Shown: positions 35,600 through 48,153, counted from the stretch's first letter. The stretch is 64,000 nucleotides of DNA from Coptis chinensis (GCA_015680905.1 CM027381.1:86329501-86393500); one strand, 5' to 3'. Translations and numbers: made by a program. Notes: a model not told the origin generated them from the letters alone.

Positions 35600-35912
35600 T
35601 AAATGGGTGCATGTTCCTCATTATGATGTCCGCCGTGATAATCGCAGATATCGCTTGTATGCGTGTACAACGATAATGATCGACATCGGTAGTTCAGCTA
35701 AGCGCCATGTTTTCTCGGTGTTATCGCAAAGATTCCTTTTATTGATAACTTGGTCACCCCCGAAAATGCCTATCGTTGGTTTTGATGGTACCGCTTACTC
35801 ATTGCGTTGGAAAGGTGTCTCTCCGGTCACTCTTATGCGTAAGGAAGTCAATATTGATTTCTTATTGATGGATTGTAAATCCCTTTACAATGTCATCCTT
35901 GGTCGAGATTGA
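35600..35912 (+). pseudogene. Protease-region remnant of element F
   Basis: It contains the segment DIGSSA in place of the usual D-T/S-G active site, and VNIDFLLMDCKSLYNVILGRD, the conserved end of the Tat-type protease domain (F-V-D--S-YN-ILGR). It is a fossil. Confidence 0.65.
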
Positions 35913-36299
35913 TTCATTATATGGAAGCCGTCGCCTCAACATATCATCGCCTTCATCAAGTTCCCATTCAATAAAAAGTCCTCAGAAGGTGCGCAATGAT
36001 CAACCGGCATCTCTAATTTGCCACGCATAATGTTCTCGATGATTATAAGAAGTCTGAAGTTGTTGGATGAACTATTCTCGAAGTTCCAACGCCACAAATA
36101 GCAATTACAAAGATCCGGGACCTTCGTTTTACTCGCCAATAGAAATGTTGAAGACCCCCCCCGACAAATGATCCACTTTTAGAAGTTCAAATTGGCCAAC
36201 TCCCGAAGAGACTACTTTTATTTCAAAGCCGAACTTCCGTAAAGAGGAGAGACAAGAGCTTATTTTGTTATCGGAAGAATAATCATGTGTTTGTTTTGG

Positions 36300-37260
36300 C
36301 TTAATAGAGCAAATGCCTGGTATAGATCCTTCGGTGGTTTGTCATAAACTCGACATTGATCCTAATGCAAAACCAGTTCGACAAAAGCCCCCGGGATGGC
36401 CCCGATAGAAAGATGAAAGTGAAAGACTAAATCGACCGCCTCTTTGTCCGTTAACTTTATAAGGCCCGCGGACTTATCCAACATGGATGTCAAATGTTGT
36501 CGCATTGCCTAAAAAAGAACGGCAAATTACGGTTTGTATCGATTTCACAAATCTCAATAAGGCTTGTCCGGTTCATCCATATCCATTGCCTCAGATATCC
36601 GAAATGGTCGATGCAACATCCGGGTTTCAGCGCTTTGTCTTTTGGATGCTTATTCCGTTATCATCGATTCCGTTATTCATCGAGGACCAAGAGTTCATCG
36701 CAGATTCATTACGCACCAAGGCATTTATCGTTACTGTAATGCCTTTCGTCCAAAAAAATGCCGGAGCCACATATCAAAAGCTAGTCAACACTATTTTTCT
36801 CGACCTACTTGGAAAGACAAATAAGCATACATCGACGACATGGTTGTTAAATCTACAAAAGCACTCGATCATCTTATCGATTTGCAAGTTGTTTTTGGTT
36901 GACTCTCCAATGTCAAATACGCGTTTGAATCCGCTAAGTGTTCTTCGGTTTATCATCCGTAAATTCTTAGGATACATGATGACTAGACGCTGAATTGAAG
37001 CAAACCGGATCGATTCGAAAGCCGTCCTTGAAATGCCTTCTCCGACGCCAAAGAAAGAAATTCAACGACTTACAGGACGCTTTGGCGCCCTAAATCGCTT
37101 TATCTCTCGATATTCGATCGATGCCGCCCTTTTTCCAAACATTGAAAGACGATCAATTTGGACGGAGGACGCGGAACTTGCATTTCGCCATTTGAAAGCA
37201 TACTTAGTCCAACCTCCAGTTCTTGCCACCCAAAGAACGGGCAGCCTATAGGTTCAGATT
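36300..37260 (+). pseudogene. Reverse transcriptase remnant of element F
   Basis: Readable blocks include VALPKKERQITVCIDFTNLN, CPVHPYPLPQISEMVDAT, a degenerate palm region, and KKEIQRLTGRFGALNRFISR, the connection that precedes RNase H in gypsy elements. The frames are heavily broken. Confidence 0.75.
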
Positions 37261-37689
37261 TAGCCGCCATCGATCATGCCGTAAGTGCCGCCTTATTTGT
37301 CAACGGTGGCGATGGTCGCCCTATATTCTTTGTTAGCAAGACTCTTACAACCGCTGAAACAAGATATTCTCGAAAGTGGAGAAAATTGCATTGGCCTTTG
37401 GTTCATGCCGCCCGACGCCTTAAACCTTATTTCTAGTGGACGAAGTCGCCAAAGTTTATACCGAATATCCATCATAAAGCTTTTTTTTCGTGAATGCTCG
37501 TGAATCAAGTCGCCAGCAGAATGGGAAAGTTACCTTAGCTTATAGCATTGTGTTTGAAACTCGCATACCGGAGAAAGGACAAGCTTTGGCTTCGCTTAAT
37601 GGCTGATTTTCCAATTGATGATATTCTTATGTCCGACGATTACTAGACGTAAGAAAATGTCATCGACAACACGCCATTACCTGGGGATG

Positions 37690-38115
37690 ATGATTTGCCA
37701 AACTTATCGATGTATCCACGATTGTTGGATTGTTTACACCGATGGTTCGTGATAATAAGTATGGCTCCGTATTGGGTGTGTAATCTTGCAACCGAATGGA
37801 GAAAAATTGAGAAGTCGGGCCAAGGTTTGGGTTTTGACGCTTCAAATAATGAGGCCGAAAGTACGGTTGTCATTTGCGGCTTCATGCGACCGCTTCTTCT
37901 TTGGGGCAACTAAACTACAATTATTCACAGATTCTAAGTTAGTCGCTAGCCAGTTTGGTGGATCGTGATGCACTCGCGGACGATAGAATGGCGGCTTATG
38001 TGGACTTAGTTCATCGGATTGCTCGAAATTTTGATTCTATCAAGATTGCGGCGTCCAGCGTCATGACGCGGCGATACGCGGATTCTCTTGCTTATTTATC
38101 CATGCAGTTAAGTCG
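37690..38115 (+). pseudogene. Archaeal-type RNase H remnant of element F
   Basis: Fragments WVLTLQIMRPK (out-of-frame form of the NNEAEYEA block) and LFTDSKLVASQFGG mark this domain. LFTDSKLV-SQ is characteristic of the second RNase H of Tat-lineage elements. It is a fossil with many breaks. Confidence 0.65.
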
Positions 38116-38699
38116 ATAAGCCTCGCCAGATTACCATTGAATTTCAAAAGGAACCGAAGTATCGATCCGTCCATCGAGGATGTGCGCGATATGTACATCA
38201 CTCGAGTTGTTTTTTCATCAAGACATTTTTCGAGGAATCACGCCATGCCAATTTGATATCTCCCGGTGTGTTGACTAGAAAGTTTAAGCGTTTGATCTTG
38301 ATAATCAAGCTATCATTGCAGAGAAAACGCTTTGATCCACAACTTATGCTATCGATGACCACAATGATTAATGATATTGTCTCGGTCCATACCGACGACG
38401 CATCATGAAGTCGACAATGCTCTAGAGGTTCCCCGATATAGAGCTAAGTTTTCCACTTACACCTTGTGACGAAGATGATTGGCGTCTTCCTTATATCACA
38501 TATTTACATGATCACATCTTGCCTCCCGATCATAAAGTGAGTGATCGTGGTCAAACGCGATGCTTGGAAATATTGTCTCATATCGACTTCGAACGGTCCA
38601 TTTGTAACTTTATCGCGAAAGGCACAAGTCTTAACCCTATTGCGTTGTCAAAGCAAAGCTGAAGGTTTGCTCGCCCCGGGCGGAAATTCATTCAGCCTA

Positions 38700-39723
38700 T
38701 GTGGGAACCACTCCCTGGCTTAAGTCTCGCCATAGAGCAATGACACAAGGATACCGGTGGCCGTGACATGCAAAAGGATGCTAAGCGCTTTGTCCGAAAA
38801 GTGTGTTCCTTTGTCGTAAATATGCTAATATGGGAAATCTTCCAAAGAACGGAACTTCATCCAATCTTGAGCCCTTGGCCGCTTTTGCAAAGTGGGGTCT
38901 TGACATCGCCGTCCTCTTCCGAAAAGCTCCCGGCAAGTTGTTCGTTTTTTACTCATCGCGAATCGATTATTTTACCAAGTGGGTGAAGCTATGCCCTTAG
39001 CCCGTGATCCATGCTTCGATGTTAAAAATTTTATGGCGAGACATTGTTTGTCGCTTTCGGTATTCCAACATCATTGACTTCCGGACAATGGCAAACAATT
39101 TGATGTCAAGAAATTCGACAATTTTGTTCTCGACTTGAAGATTAATCACAATTTCAAGCACCATACCATCCTCGTTAATGGACAAGCCGGGCTACTAACA
39201 AATCCATTCTTGCAATGCTCAAGCCGCGACTTCAACAGCCAAAGGAAATTGGGTTAAGGAACTTCCTCGCGGTTATGTGGGCTTATCGAACCACACCTAA
39301 GCATTCAACCGGATTTTCTCCGTTTAATCTTGCTTACGGACGGAAGCGGTCTTGTTTTACAGAGTTGATGACACCAACCACATTTAACTTCTAACGTGGA
39401 ATTGAGTCGAATGATCAAGCACTTGCTCAAGCCAAAGCCTTGATAGATGAGACAAGAGATGTTGGTCTTCAACAGCTTAATTCGTTATCGCCGATATGAA
39501 ACGAAAATATGATAAGAAAGTTCGAATTTAAAGTATTTGAGAAAGATGATCGGGTACTTGGCCGAAAAGACGAGGTTGATAGATTCCGTAAATTTGAGAA
39601 AACCGACAGTCCATACATCATAGATCGCCTCGCCACCAAAGGATCTTATTTTCTCCGAGATTTAGATGGGAATGTTCTCGATAAGCCGCGGAACGCGTTT
39701 CATCCGCGCAAGTTCTATAAGTA
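38700..39723 (+). pseudogene. Integrase remnant of element F
   Basis: The zinc-binding region (HKDAK/QKDAKRFVRK-like text near 38768), core fragments with YFTKWVK, a piece with LWAYRTTPKHSTG in broken form near 39270-39320, and the C-terminal FEKDDRVLGRK and GSYFLRDLDGNVLDKPRNAF are seen. The final N-FHPRKFYK matches the N-HLK-YY ending of Tat integrases and marks the end of coding at 39723. Confidence 0.7.
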
Positions 39724-39902
39724 GATTTTAGTTGTGTTTTTCCGCTATCCCCGAGAAATAAAATAATACAATATTTAGTTTGTTTCCAGTTCAGGCATGT
39801 ATTTTCCGTTGTTATCTTTGCATTTTTAAGACTTCGGTAATCAATAAAGAAGCAGCTTATTTCACCGGGCCCAATGGTATGATTTTGGTTTTATTAACCT
39901 TA

Positions 39903-40760
39903 TAATCACTACAACAAAATCGCAAAATTGTCACGTTTAATTTTCATCGCCTAAGTTGAACGCTTTTACGCCGCTTTTAGTCGTTATTATCGCTACAACA
40001 AAATCCGGGCGGTTACCACGCTTAATTTCGCTTTCGCCTAAGTTGAACGCTTTTTTACGCCGCTTAGTCGTTAATATCACTACAATATAATCCGGGCGAA
40101 ATTACCACGTTTTAATTTCGCCAACCTAAGTTGAACGCTTTTACGCCGCTTTAGTCGTTACTATCGCTATAACATAACCGCTTTAAATTACGTTTAATTT
40201 AATTTCGCCTAAGTTGAACGCTTTTACGCCGCTTTAGTCGTTACTATCGCTATAACATAATCCGCGAAATTACCGTTTAATTTTGGAGTCCTAAGTTGAA
40301 CGCTTTTACGCCGCTTAGTCGTTATTATCGCTATAACATAATCCGGGCGAAATTACCACGCTTAATTTATTATCGCCTAAGTTGAACGCTTTTTACGCCG
40401 CTTTTTAGTCGTTACTATCGCTATAACATAATCCGGCGAAATTACCACGTTTAATTTCGTGGGCCTAAGTTGAACGCTTTTACGCCGCTTAGTCGTTATT
40501 ATCCCATTACAACAAAATCGGAATTTTAAATTACCACGTTTAATTTCGCCGGCCTAAGTTGAACGCTTTTACGCCGCTTAGTCGTATTATCGCTATTAAC
40601 AAACTCGGCGAAATTACCACGTTTAATTTCGGCCATCCTAAGTTGAACGCTTTTACGCCGGTTTAGTCGTTAATATCGCTCGACGACAAAATATGACGGT
40701 TACCACGTTTAATTTCACCAATCTAACTTGAACAATTTTACGCTTAAGTCGGTTACTGCC
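39903..40760 (+). repeat. Tandem array, about ten units of roughly 85 bases, in the 3' region of F
   Basis: Each unit carries CGCTATAACATAATCC-like text, ACCACGTTTAATTTCG, CCTAAGTTGAACGCTTTTA and CGCCGCTTTAGTCGTTA. Unit starts fall near 39907, 39991, 40077, 40163, 40247, 40328, 40420, 40503, 40592 and 40677. Spacing varies between about 81 and 92 bases through short length changes. Tat-lineage elements are known to hold such arrays just downstream of pol and to seed satellite DNA. Confidence 0.9.
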
Positions 40761-43527
40761 TGCTATGTCAACATCCGATGAAGTGCCCCGTTTCGTTTCG
40801 CTTTGCTCAGATCGAGCATTTTTTCGCTCAATCTAATTTTGCAAGCTTAAAGTTAGCATTGGGGGAGTTTCATTCTATTTCGTGTCATCTATATAATTCA
40901 ACAACATTGTCAGTTTTCCACATGTATGTTATCTAACATCACAATGATATTCAATAGCCAACACATACTTTGTTTTATTAAAAAAGAATTTTTAGCTCTA
41001 TGGTATTACATTCACGCAATCACATAATCATTGGTTTGAGAAAATCTAATGGTTCCTTATCGTTTTCACTTATACAACTCGCATAATTTTCTTTACGGTC
41101 GCTATTGATTCAATCTTCGTTTTCTTCGAATCTGCATTCCCTTTTCTTAGCACTTTCGGTTAAATTTTTCCGATTTTTTTCATTATTTTTCGAAGGCATT
41201 GAGTGATCTTTTTCGACAAAACTTCACAATGAGCCGATCTTTTTCCACTAAACTTCTTTCAGCAACTTCTTTAATTCTTCAACGGCATTAATTGACACCT
41301 TGTTACGCAAAAACTTTTCTACGTTGACTATTTGTAAATATATTTGACTTGTAAAACCACCGTTTTTACGCGGTGGCTTAAACTTCAGATTACGCCAAAT
41401 GTCAAATTTTCTCGAGCTTAAAATTTTCTCCACCTTTATTTTTTTTTTTATAAGGCATTGAGATCTTTCCGCTCGAAAAATTTTTTCTTTGTCGACTTTT
41501 TCCTCGATATTTTTTGCCCGTAATGTCATTATTTCTACCTGCGACGACAAGAATAAACTTTTCGTCGCTTTTTAGACTCAACCAAAATTTTACGATAACC
41601 GATAAAAAATACTAACATATCAAGGCTTTCACATAATTTTTGTCATATTCTCCGCACTTTTCTCCATTTCTTCATCTTCTTCGACAGGCCAAATTTAAGT
41701 TTTATCGAAACTCAATAATTTAAGTTTAATATCCTAGCCGATCCAATTTGAAGCTGCTCGATCCTGAGCTAGATTATGCCGCGCCCTCGTGTATTCGTTA
41801 TACCGTCACCTTCTTTCCACCTTTACCAACTCTACGATCGTCAACGATTTTCTTCTTTCTCGATTATATTTTGCCCGTGATAGTACGGTCGTTTCTACCT
41901 GCAAAAAAAAAAAAAAACGGGTCGAAAAGCTCAAAACCGGGTTCATCGGGCCATATCGGTGTCACACAGGTACGGTGCCCTTCTTTCGCTGGTGTTGCAC
42001 CGTATTATATTTTATTATATTTGTTATTTCAATTCCGGATGCACCAAACCAGTTTATAAACAGCGGTTATGATGCCCCTCCTTTACTGGAAGTGCACGGT
42101 ATCATGTTTTTGTTGAAACAAGTTTTTGAATAAGTGGCGCCATCAGTTTTGCAATATCAGCGTCTTCCACACCAGTTTTTGATAAAGTTCACTCCTTTTT
42201 TGTTTTGTCGCGTCAAAGAGATGTGTCCCAGTTTTTATTGAGGAAGAGACTAAGGTCACACCGCAACCAATGAGTGAGGACGTTCAACCACCAATTCAAA
42301 ATCCGGATTTCCAAAACTCAAACATGCTACCACCGCATGAAAAATCCGGATATCCATTATAGGGACATGGGTAAACTACCAACTCGGGGAACTTGCAACC
42401 GAGATTAAAGAAGTTGTTGAGGAATCCCATCTTTTGAGTTCGGATAGAGGATGGCCACTACAACTACCGTGACTAACAACCCATGTAAATTCCAAAGGCA
42501 CAACGACGGGAAAAGACCGAGTCTACAGGTTCATCCCATGGCCGCCAAACTCCAAAGGATAAGGCATACATGCGTGACTTGGATCTATCTCGCCAGAGTG
42601 CCTCTTTTTAGAAACGCAACGATTTCATGCCGGAAGTCAAGAACGACTTTGCATGGTCATGCCAAGACCAAACTTCATAACTCTATGGCAAAGGCTAAAG
42701 GCGTCATTGAAAGTTTGGACTACTATATGACTATGGGACGGTCGTCGGCCTTCTCGGATGAGGTCCTCTTCTTCTCGGGCCGGTGTTTCTATCATGGGCC
42801 TTGTTGCTTTGTCGGCCAGACCCGCTTTCCGGAAACCGATACAACTTTTATATATGAGAAGAGCTTGATGGTAAGGAAACGCACCTACTAGTCTAAGGTT
42901 ATGACGCACATTACAACGCTCGAGCGGCAAGAATCACGGAAGAGGATGAGTATTTTGTGACTTCAAACCTTTTTCTTAACCACGCATTTGTTTTGATAAG
43001 TCGCCAAGACTTATATAAGGTCGAAGCTGCTTTTTCAGCCCGATAGGATTCTTTACTAATCCAACTCCATCTCTAATCTCAATTCTTATCTCCTCCACAT
43101 TCTTATCTCATCCGCACACTTTGAGTCCAATTAGTATTTAACTTCCTTTTATTACTATTATTACTAAACTGCCCCTCCATTTAATTTTTAACGATATAAT
43201 CCGCGATCGATATATTCGGCACGCATCGTCAGATTCAAATTTCAGTATTTTTACGTAACGCGTTCTGCATGCCGGCAATCAATTTCTTTTGAAATTATGT
43301 CCGTGCATATTTTATTTTTTATTTTTATTTTTTCTATGCATTTTCGCCATCTTTTATTTAATTACATTTGCGTTCGTGATCCGTTAGTTTGACATTTTTT
43401 CGTTCCCGATAATTCACGATTTTTTTTTCGACAGTCAATTTTCCTATCATTTCCTTTCGCACGACACTTCGTTATAATTCCGTTCATTTTTCTATCTTCT
43501 TTGCCATATGAACTTTGTTCGCATGCC
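40761..43527 (+). other. Non-coding 3' region of element F
   Basis: I see no convincing gene. The sequence alternates A/T-rich stretches with short degenerate GC-bearing blocks and has an A13-14 run at 41902. Open stretches such as 42451-42891 (plus) have no recognisable motif. This is a usual non-coding region between the array and the purine tract of a Tat element. Confidence 0.5.
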
Positions 43528-43540
43528 AAAGAGGGGGCGG
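43528..43540 (+). other. Polypurine tract of element F
   Basis: AAAGAGGGGGCGG lies directly before the 3' LTR at 43541, the expected plus-strand primer site. Confidence 0.85.
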
Positions 43541-44017
43541 TGTTTCGACCCCCACCTACGTGGCAAACGCCCATTGGTAGAGTCTCCACTTTATTCGCGA
43601 CCGACGGGGCTAAAGCCCATTCAGCAATATCATGGATCAAAGTACGGACCATTAACTCATGTGTCTAAGGTGAACCTTAGCCACATGGCTTGCCACTAAT
43701 GTACATTGATTTATGTCCGCATTCATTTCTTATCAAAGAGATAATTATCGGTTGAAAGTTATAGTCTATCACAATTGCTCAAGCTACAAGATTACTTGAG
43801 CCGCAAGGACTCTCTACTCTACCTATATAAATACAAAACTATTTTTTTCATTCAGAACTACGTTTTGAGACTTGATCCCATCGATAATTTGGGTAATGAG
43901 GGCAACCGCAAGGTACGCCTCATCATTCCCCGATCACCATCATTTTTCTAATTACTTTTCTACGTTCTTCGCCTTTTTCATCAACACTTGGTGTTTTGAT
44001 CATATTTGGTCGAAACA
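43541..44017 (+). repeat. 3' LTR of element F
   Basis: It is a near copy of 33019-33501. Differences between the two are few substitutions plus short length changes. It is followed by GTTTG (44018-44022), the right copy of the target duplication, and then by the last 47 bases of the element D LTR. Confidence 0.9.
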
Positions 44018-44069
44018 GTTTGCTATGTAATTTACTAAAATACCCTTAACAAGAATTTGAGTCTTTACA
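44018..44069 (-). repeat. 5' LTR of element D, last segment
   Basis: GTTTGCTATGTAATTTAC to GTCTTTACA matches the end of the left LTR (11974-12024). The next five bases, AAACA (44070-44074), are the right copy of the element D target duplication. Confidence 0.9.
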
Positions 44070-44699
44070 AAACATTTGGCCACAACCATCTAAGTGCAGC
44101 ACGAGAGTTGATCAGCACAGCCAGCCCATGGACTTTTTCACATGTGGGGCCAAGACATCATGGGACCATTCATCCCATAAAAGAAAACATGACTTAAATA
44201 CGTCCTTGGAGCGACATATTACTTCACCAAATAGGTGGAAGCCATCCCACTGGTTCAAGTCAAGGAAGTCTACGTCATCAACTTCATATGGACCAATATC
44301 ATCACAAGATTTGGTCTACCCCACACACTTGTCATGAATAACGGAACCCAATTTGCTGGAACACAAGTTAAGGCATTTCTACAAAAATGACGCATCACTC
44401 AAGCATTTTCTACACCTAGATATGCACAAAGCAATGGCCACGCAGATGCCACAAACAAATCCATCAAAGAAAATCTTCAAAAGAAGTTGGAGAGCAAGAA
44501 AATTCAATGGCTAAAGCAACTCGAGAACATTTTATGGGCATATAGAACAATAGCCAGAGCCAGTACCAACGAGTCTCTTTTCACACTTTGCTTCGGAACA
44601 GAAGCAATCATACTATCAAAACTCACAATCACAACCCAGCTCGGTGATATGCTTCCCCGACCTTGGAATACAGCTCTACTCAAGCATTTTTACCAATAA
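44070..44699 (+). pseudogene. Integrase core and C-terminal part of element A
   Basis: The text resumes directly from 8943 after the five-base duplication. It includes TRFGLPHTLV-like sequence around 44300, YAQSNGHADATNKSI near 44425, and QLENILWAYRT. It ends WNTALLKHFYQ followed by a stop at 44697-44699, the usual Tat integrase ending. It is a fossil with several breaks. Confidence 0.75.
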
Positions 44700-45640
44700 T
44701 ATGTCTCTAGTTGTATCAATCAATTGAATGAAATTTCATCAGCATTTCGCGTATGAATGTTATCTTTGCATTACATGAATACCGCACATCTTGCACTCGC
44801 TAGCCAATCTGGGGTATCACAATATCTGACATGGTACTAACGCTAGAATTGAGCACAACTTAACTATAATTGCCACATAGTGGTTAATTATCAGTCAAAT
44901 TCAATCTACGGTCCCCTAAAAGGACCGCAATCAACTTAACACCAACGACAGGGTTTAGTATGATTCAACTATAATTGCCACACATAGGCCAATTATAGAC
45001 AAATACAATCCAGGAGACCCCCAAAAGGACCCTCAAGTCAACTTAAGGCCTTGAAATGGGTTAAAGTTAGACTCAACTATAAAGGCCATTCAAATTTTAT
45101 TTATTTGTCAAAGATCAATAAGGAGTTCCCCCAAAAGGAACAACTCAACCAACACATACACCTAAGGACACGAGGAAACCTAGGTGCCAACCACGAGCAT
45201 ATATTAGGTCGTACACAAACACTTTATGACCTATTACCATCAAACGACCTAGCAATATTCAGCAGGTCGTCGGTTCTACTATTATACAACATAGGAAGTC
45301 AAATAGCAAAGCAATAGAAGCAATCACATTCATACCAACTTCAAACACAATCTCAACAAGTAAGTAATTTAAAATAATTTTTACTTCATACAAATTTGGT
45401 TAGATGTTAGAGGCCTCCAGGTTATCCTGAGAAAACGACCTCAGCACCCCCATCATAAAAAATCAGTTATCAGTATCAAAAAGATAAGTATTTAAATTTT
45501 GTTCAAAAATCTTCAACCAAACCTCAAATCAAAAACAACAAAACCAAGATCACTATACAAACGGAAGATTCTCCACATTCAAGGGCTCCAGTGGGCTGCC
45601 CCCTTTTCCCCAACAGAGCCACTAGCTGGATCACCACTTG
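44700..45640 (+). other. 3' region of element A with degenerate tandem repeats
   Basis: There is no gene on the plus strand. Units with CAACTATAATTGCCACA, then CCAATTATAG and CCCCAAAAGGACC-like text recur at about 44863, 44967 and 45069, a period near 100-105 bases. This matches the habit of Tat elements of carrying tandem repeats after pol. The copies are old and diverged. Confidence 0.55.
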
Positions 45641-45643
45641 CAT

Positions 45644-47692
45644 TCAAAGCACTTCTGTGGCAACATCTTCAGTTGGCTGAGCAGCTAGAGTAGCACTCTG
45701 GTTGGTGGGTAGATCAGTTCGTCTAATAGCATTTGCAACATCACTTTTCACAGCTACTGTTGCTGCCCCACTTTCAACCGACCTCTTGAAGGTTTTGTAC
45801 TTACGTTCTAGCTCAATGTAATCATCCACCAGAACGTAAACATCCCCACTCTCTACCAAGTCGACCAGGTCATTGTATTCATTTTGAGCTTGCTCAGCAA
45901 CGGCCTGCGTATTTTTGCACTCAGTAACCCAATGCCCAACCTCCACCTGGAAGCGTCAAGAGACGGCTACAATAAGGTGACCCTACTAGCCAACTCCCCG
46001 ACCTAAGCCTTCAGCCCCCTAACTTCAGCACGCTCCACCTCTTGCACCGCCAGCAGCTTGTCATAGGCCTCTTTAGCAGCATCCAGGTCATTCTTGTATA
46101 GGTCGGAGATAGTTGTCATCTCCTTCAACTTCCTATACATGGCCATGAATCAAAGTACAAAACAAACAAAATAGGGACACTTACAAAGCGATGAGTGATC
46201 CATAAGTGTTCGCTTCAAAGTCTTTTCCCCATCTCTAGCTGGTGCCTATCTCCATCCAAGACAATGTTTTACAGTAACCCTCCAGCAACTAGTGAAGACT
46301 TGAAGCTGCAGTCATTGTTCTTCACTATCTTTCTCAACCCACTCACTGGGTCATAGTAGCTGACCACCCTATCCAGGACGTCAGACTCAGTAGCCTTGTC
46401 ACCTAGGGTCGCACTCCCCGACACCTTGCACTTTTGGGCAGCTGGCTCAGTTTCACTAGTTTCCTTTTTGCCTCGGGCATTAGCCACCCCAACATCTACC
46501 GCAGCTCCTTCAGGTTCATCCTCTTCAGAGGAGCCAGACCTAATGAAGTATGACCTTCCACCATACAAGGTCATTCCTCAGACTCAGTTCAAGTCCTCTT
46601 CACCCGCTCAGGCTCAACCACCTCAGAGCGCCTTTTCAGTTGAGGCCTTCGAAAAGGAGCAGGAGCATCACCACTCCCCCTAACACTTCCACCTGCACCA
46701 CGACCAACTCAGTCACCTTCGCCCCCTTTAGAACGTCTAGAGGCAGAACGGCTATCAGCAGCTCCTTCAATCGTTCTCACTCCAGAAATAAGTTGCCTCC
46801 TTTGGCTCTCCCTCTCCATCTTAGAATCCAAGCTAGAATCAGAGATATCAAGAACAAACTTAGAGCCCCTCTTTTGCTTCGGGCTTTCTTCTTGTTAATA
46901 CAAGACCGCCGCTCTCTTTGAAGTAGTGAGCAACCTCCCCCAACAAAGATGCATTCTCTTCCAAAGTTAGCCTAGCAAACTCTTCAATAGCCCCGAGGAC
47001 GTACAATTCCAAATTATGACCTCTGCAAAACAAACAAACATTAGAACGTCATCATATCAAACTTATAACAAAACAAACGACCTACAACCTACAACTTACA
47101 ACATAAAAATGACCCACATCAAATAAATGACCCACATCAAATAAACGACCTACCATCAGTCCTCATACTACGATTCTCCACCTTATACCTAAGAGGAAAA
47201 TAATTCCCCACAATCAACAGAGGCCTATGTCACCACTCCTCTTTACTCACACCAACAATCACCGGTGATTTACCCTTCATCACTTAAAAACCAAAATTCA
47301 AAGCAGAAGATATTTTTACAGCGAAATGCTCCAGCACATCAGACAAATAGACGTTATAACCTTTTGAGTCTCAACAAATCCAGCACGTTGAGCACCCTCT
47401 AACTATTACCCACAAATTGCAAGGGTGGCTTACCATAAAAGTTCAGAACGTCCAAAGTCAGACGTGAGAACGGTAACCTCAACCCCGCCTTCAGTTGGCC
47501 ATACGTAATTACAACTCCACCGTCTCGAGGCACATAATCACAGCCAAATACATTCTTCTCACTGCTCAGGTCGTATATCATCAGGTCGGGGCTATCAAAC
47601 CCAAACTCCTTTCTCAAGTCCCCAAAGTTATCCCACACCGACCTGGACACCGCTACGTCAGTCATCGTCTCCAATGAAGAGGATGATGACAC
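45644..47692 (-). pseudogene. Antisense reading frame of element A (gypsy-type transposon-protein domain)
   Basis: On the minus strand the start at 47692 reads MSSSSSLETMTDVAV, then YVPRDGGVVITYGQLKAGLR and LPFSRLTLDVLNFYGKPPLQ. The last resembles the putative plant gypsy-type transposon domain (Pfam Transposase_28) with its L-LPL---DLL-F-G pattern. Lower down are an acidic segment (46269-46574) and a coiled-coil-like C-terminus, VDDYIELERKYKTFKRS (45644-45946). Extra frames in antisense between pol and the 3' LTR are known in Grande/RIRE2-like Tat elements. Their function is unknown. This copy is broken at several places. Confidence 0.65.
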
Positions 47693-48135
47693 CTCACCTC
47701 CACCACACGTGCCCTATCACCATCATCACCATCACTTACAGTTCTCTCTCTCCACTGATCAATCTCCACTTCCCCACTCAAACTATCACTAGTAATCGAC
47801 ATTATAATAACAAAAGAGCCAAAGAGATCAAATTTCAAAGTTCAAAAGACGCACCTAAAGACGAAAACTCGAAAAGTTTTTGCTTTCTCTCTTTTCTCTT
47901 TGCTTTCTTGACTCGTGTTGATAGAATGAGAAATGAGAAGCCACCACCAGACCCTAAACCCTTAAGCTGCACAAACCTCGAAAAAGACAAAATGTTTGGG
48001 TTTCCCACACAATACAATCATAACTCGTCCACAAATAACAGCCACGATTTTGGACCCATGGGTTAGATCAGCTATGCGACACGTGTTGAACGCTTTATTC
48101 TATTTTTCTTTTTCACAATACAGCTATCAAAGAAC

Positions 48136-48153
48136 AAATAAAATAAAGGGGGT
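48136..48153 (+). other. Polypurine tract of element A
   Basis: AAATAAAATAAAGGGGGT precedes TTGTGTAACTACC, the likely start of the 3' LTR. A purine run followed by TG is the expected arrangement. Confidence 0.55.

Larger units (their letters stand above)
33019..44017 (+). mobile_element. Tat-type Ty3/gypsy retrotransposon F
   Basis: The element has two LTRs (483 and 477 bases) starting TGTTTCGACCCCCAC and ending TTGGTCGAAACA, and a 5-base duplication GTTTG (33014-33018 and 44018-44022). A primer-site-like TGGCGCCGTCTGCGG follows the first LTR and a purine tract precedes the second. Coding remnants in order are gag, protease, reverse transcriptase, archaeal-type RNase H and integrase, then about 4 kb of non-coding 3' region starting with a tandem array. 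It is structurally complete, but its frames are broken at very many places. Its LTRs are still very similar, so the insertion is younger than D. Confidence 0.88.
8944..44069 (-). mobile_element. Tekay-type chromovirus retrotransposon D
   Basis: The element is bounded by a 5-base direct duplication AAACA (8939-8943 and 44070-44074). Its LTRs read TGTAAAGACTC to GGGGCGTGACA on the minus strand. The internal region (12025-17300, minus) carries gag, protease, reverse transcriptase, RNase H, integrase and a C-terminal chromodomain, with a tRNA-Met-type primer site and a purine tract at the expected places. The left LTR is whole. The right LTR was opened by E and F. In two hand-aligned stretches the LTR copies differ at about 4 to 7 percent, so the insertion is fairly recent, but the coding region is broken at roughly half a dozen places or more. 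Confidence 0.9.

Noticed and set aside
39903-40760. Regular spaced repeats resembling a CRISPR array
   Set aside because: The units are contiguous whole repeats without unique spacers, and they lie in a plant retroelement.
42451-42891. Open frame of 146 codons in the 3' region of element F as a captured gene
   Set aside because: No recognisable domain and composition typical of the surrounding non-coding region.
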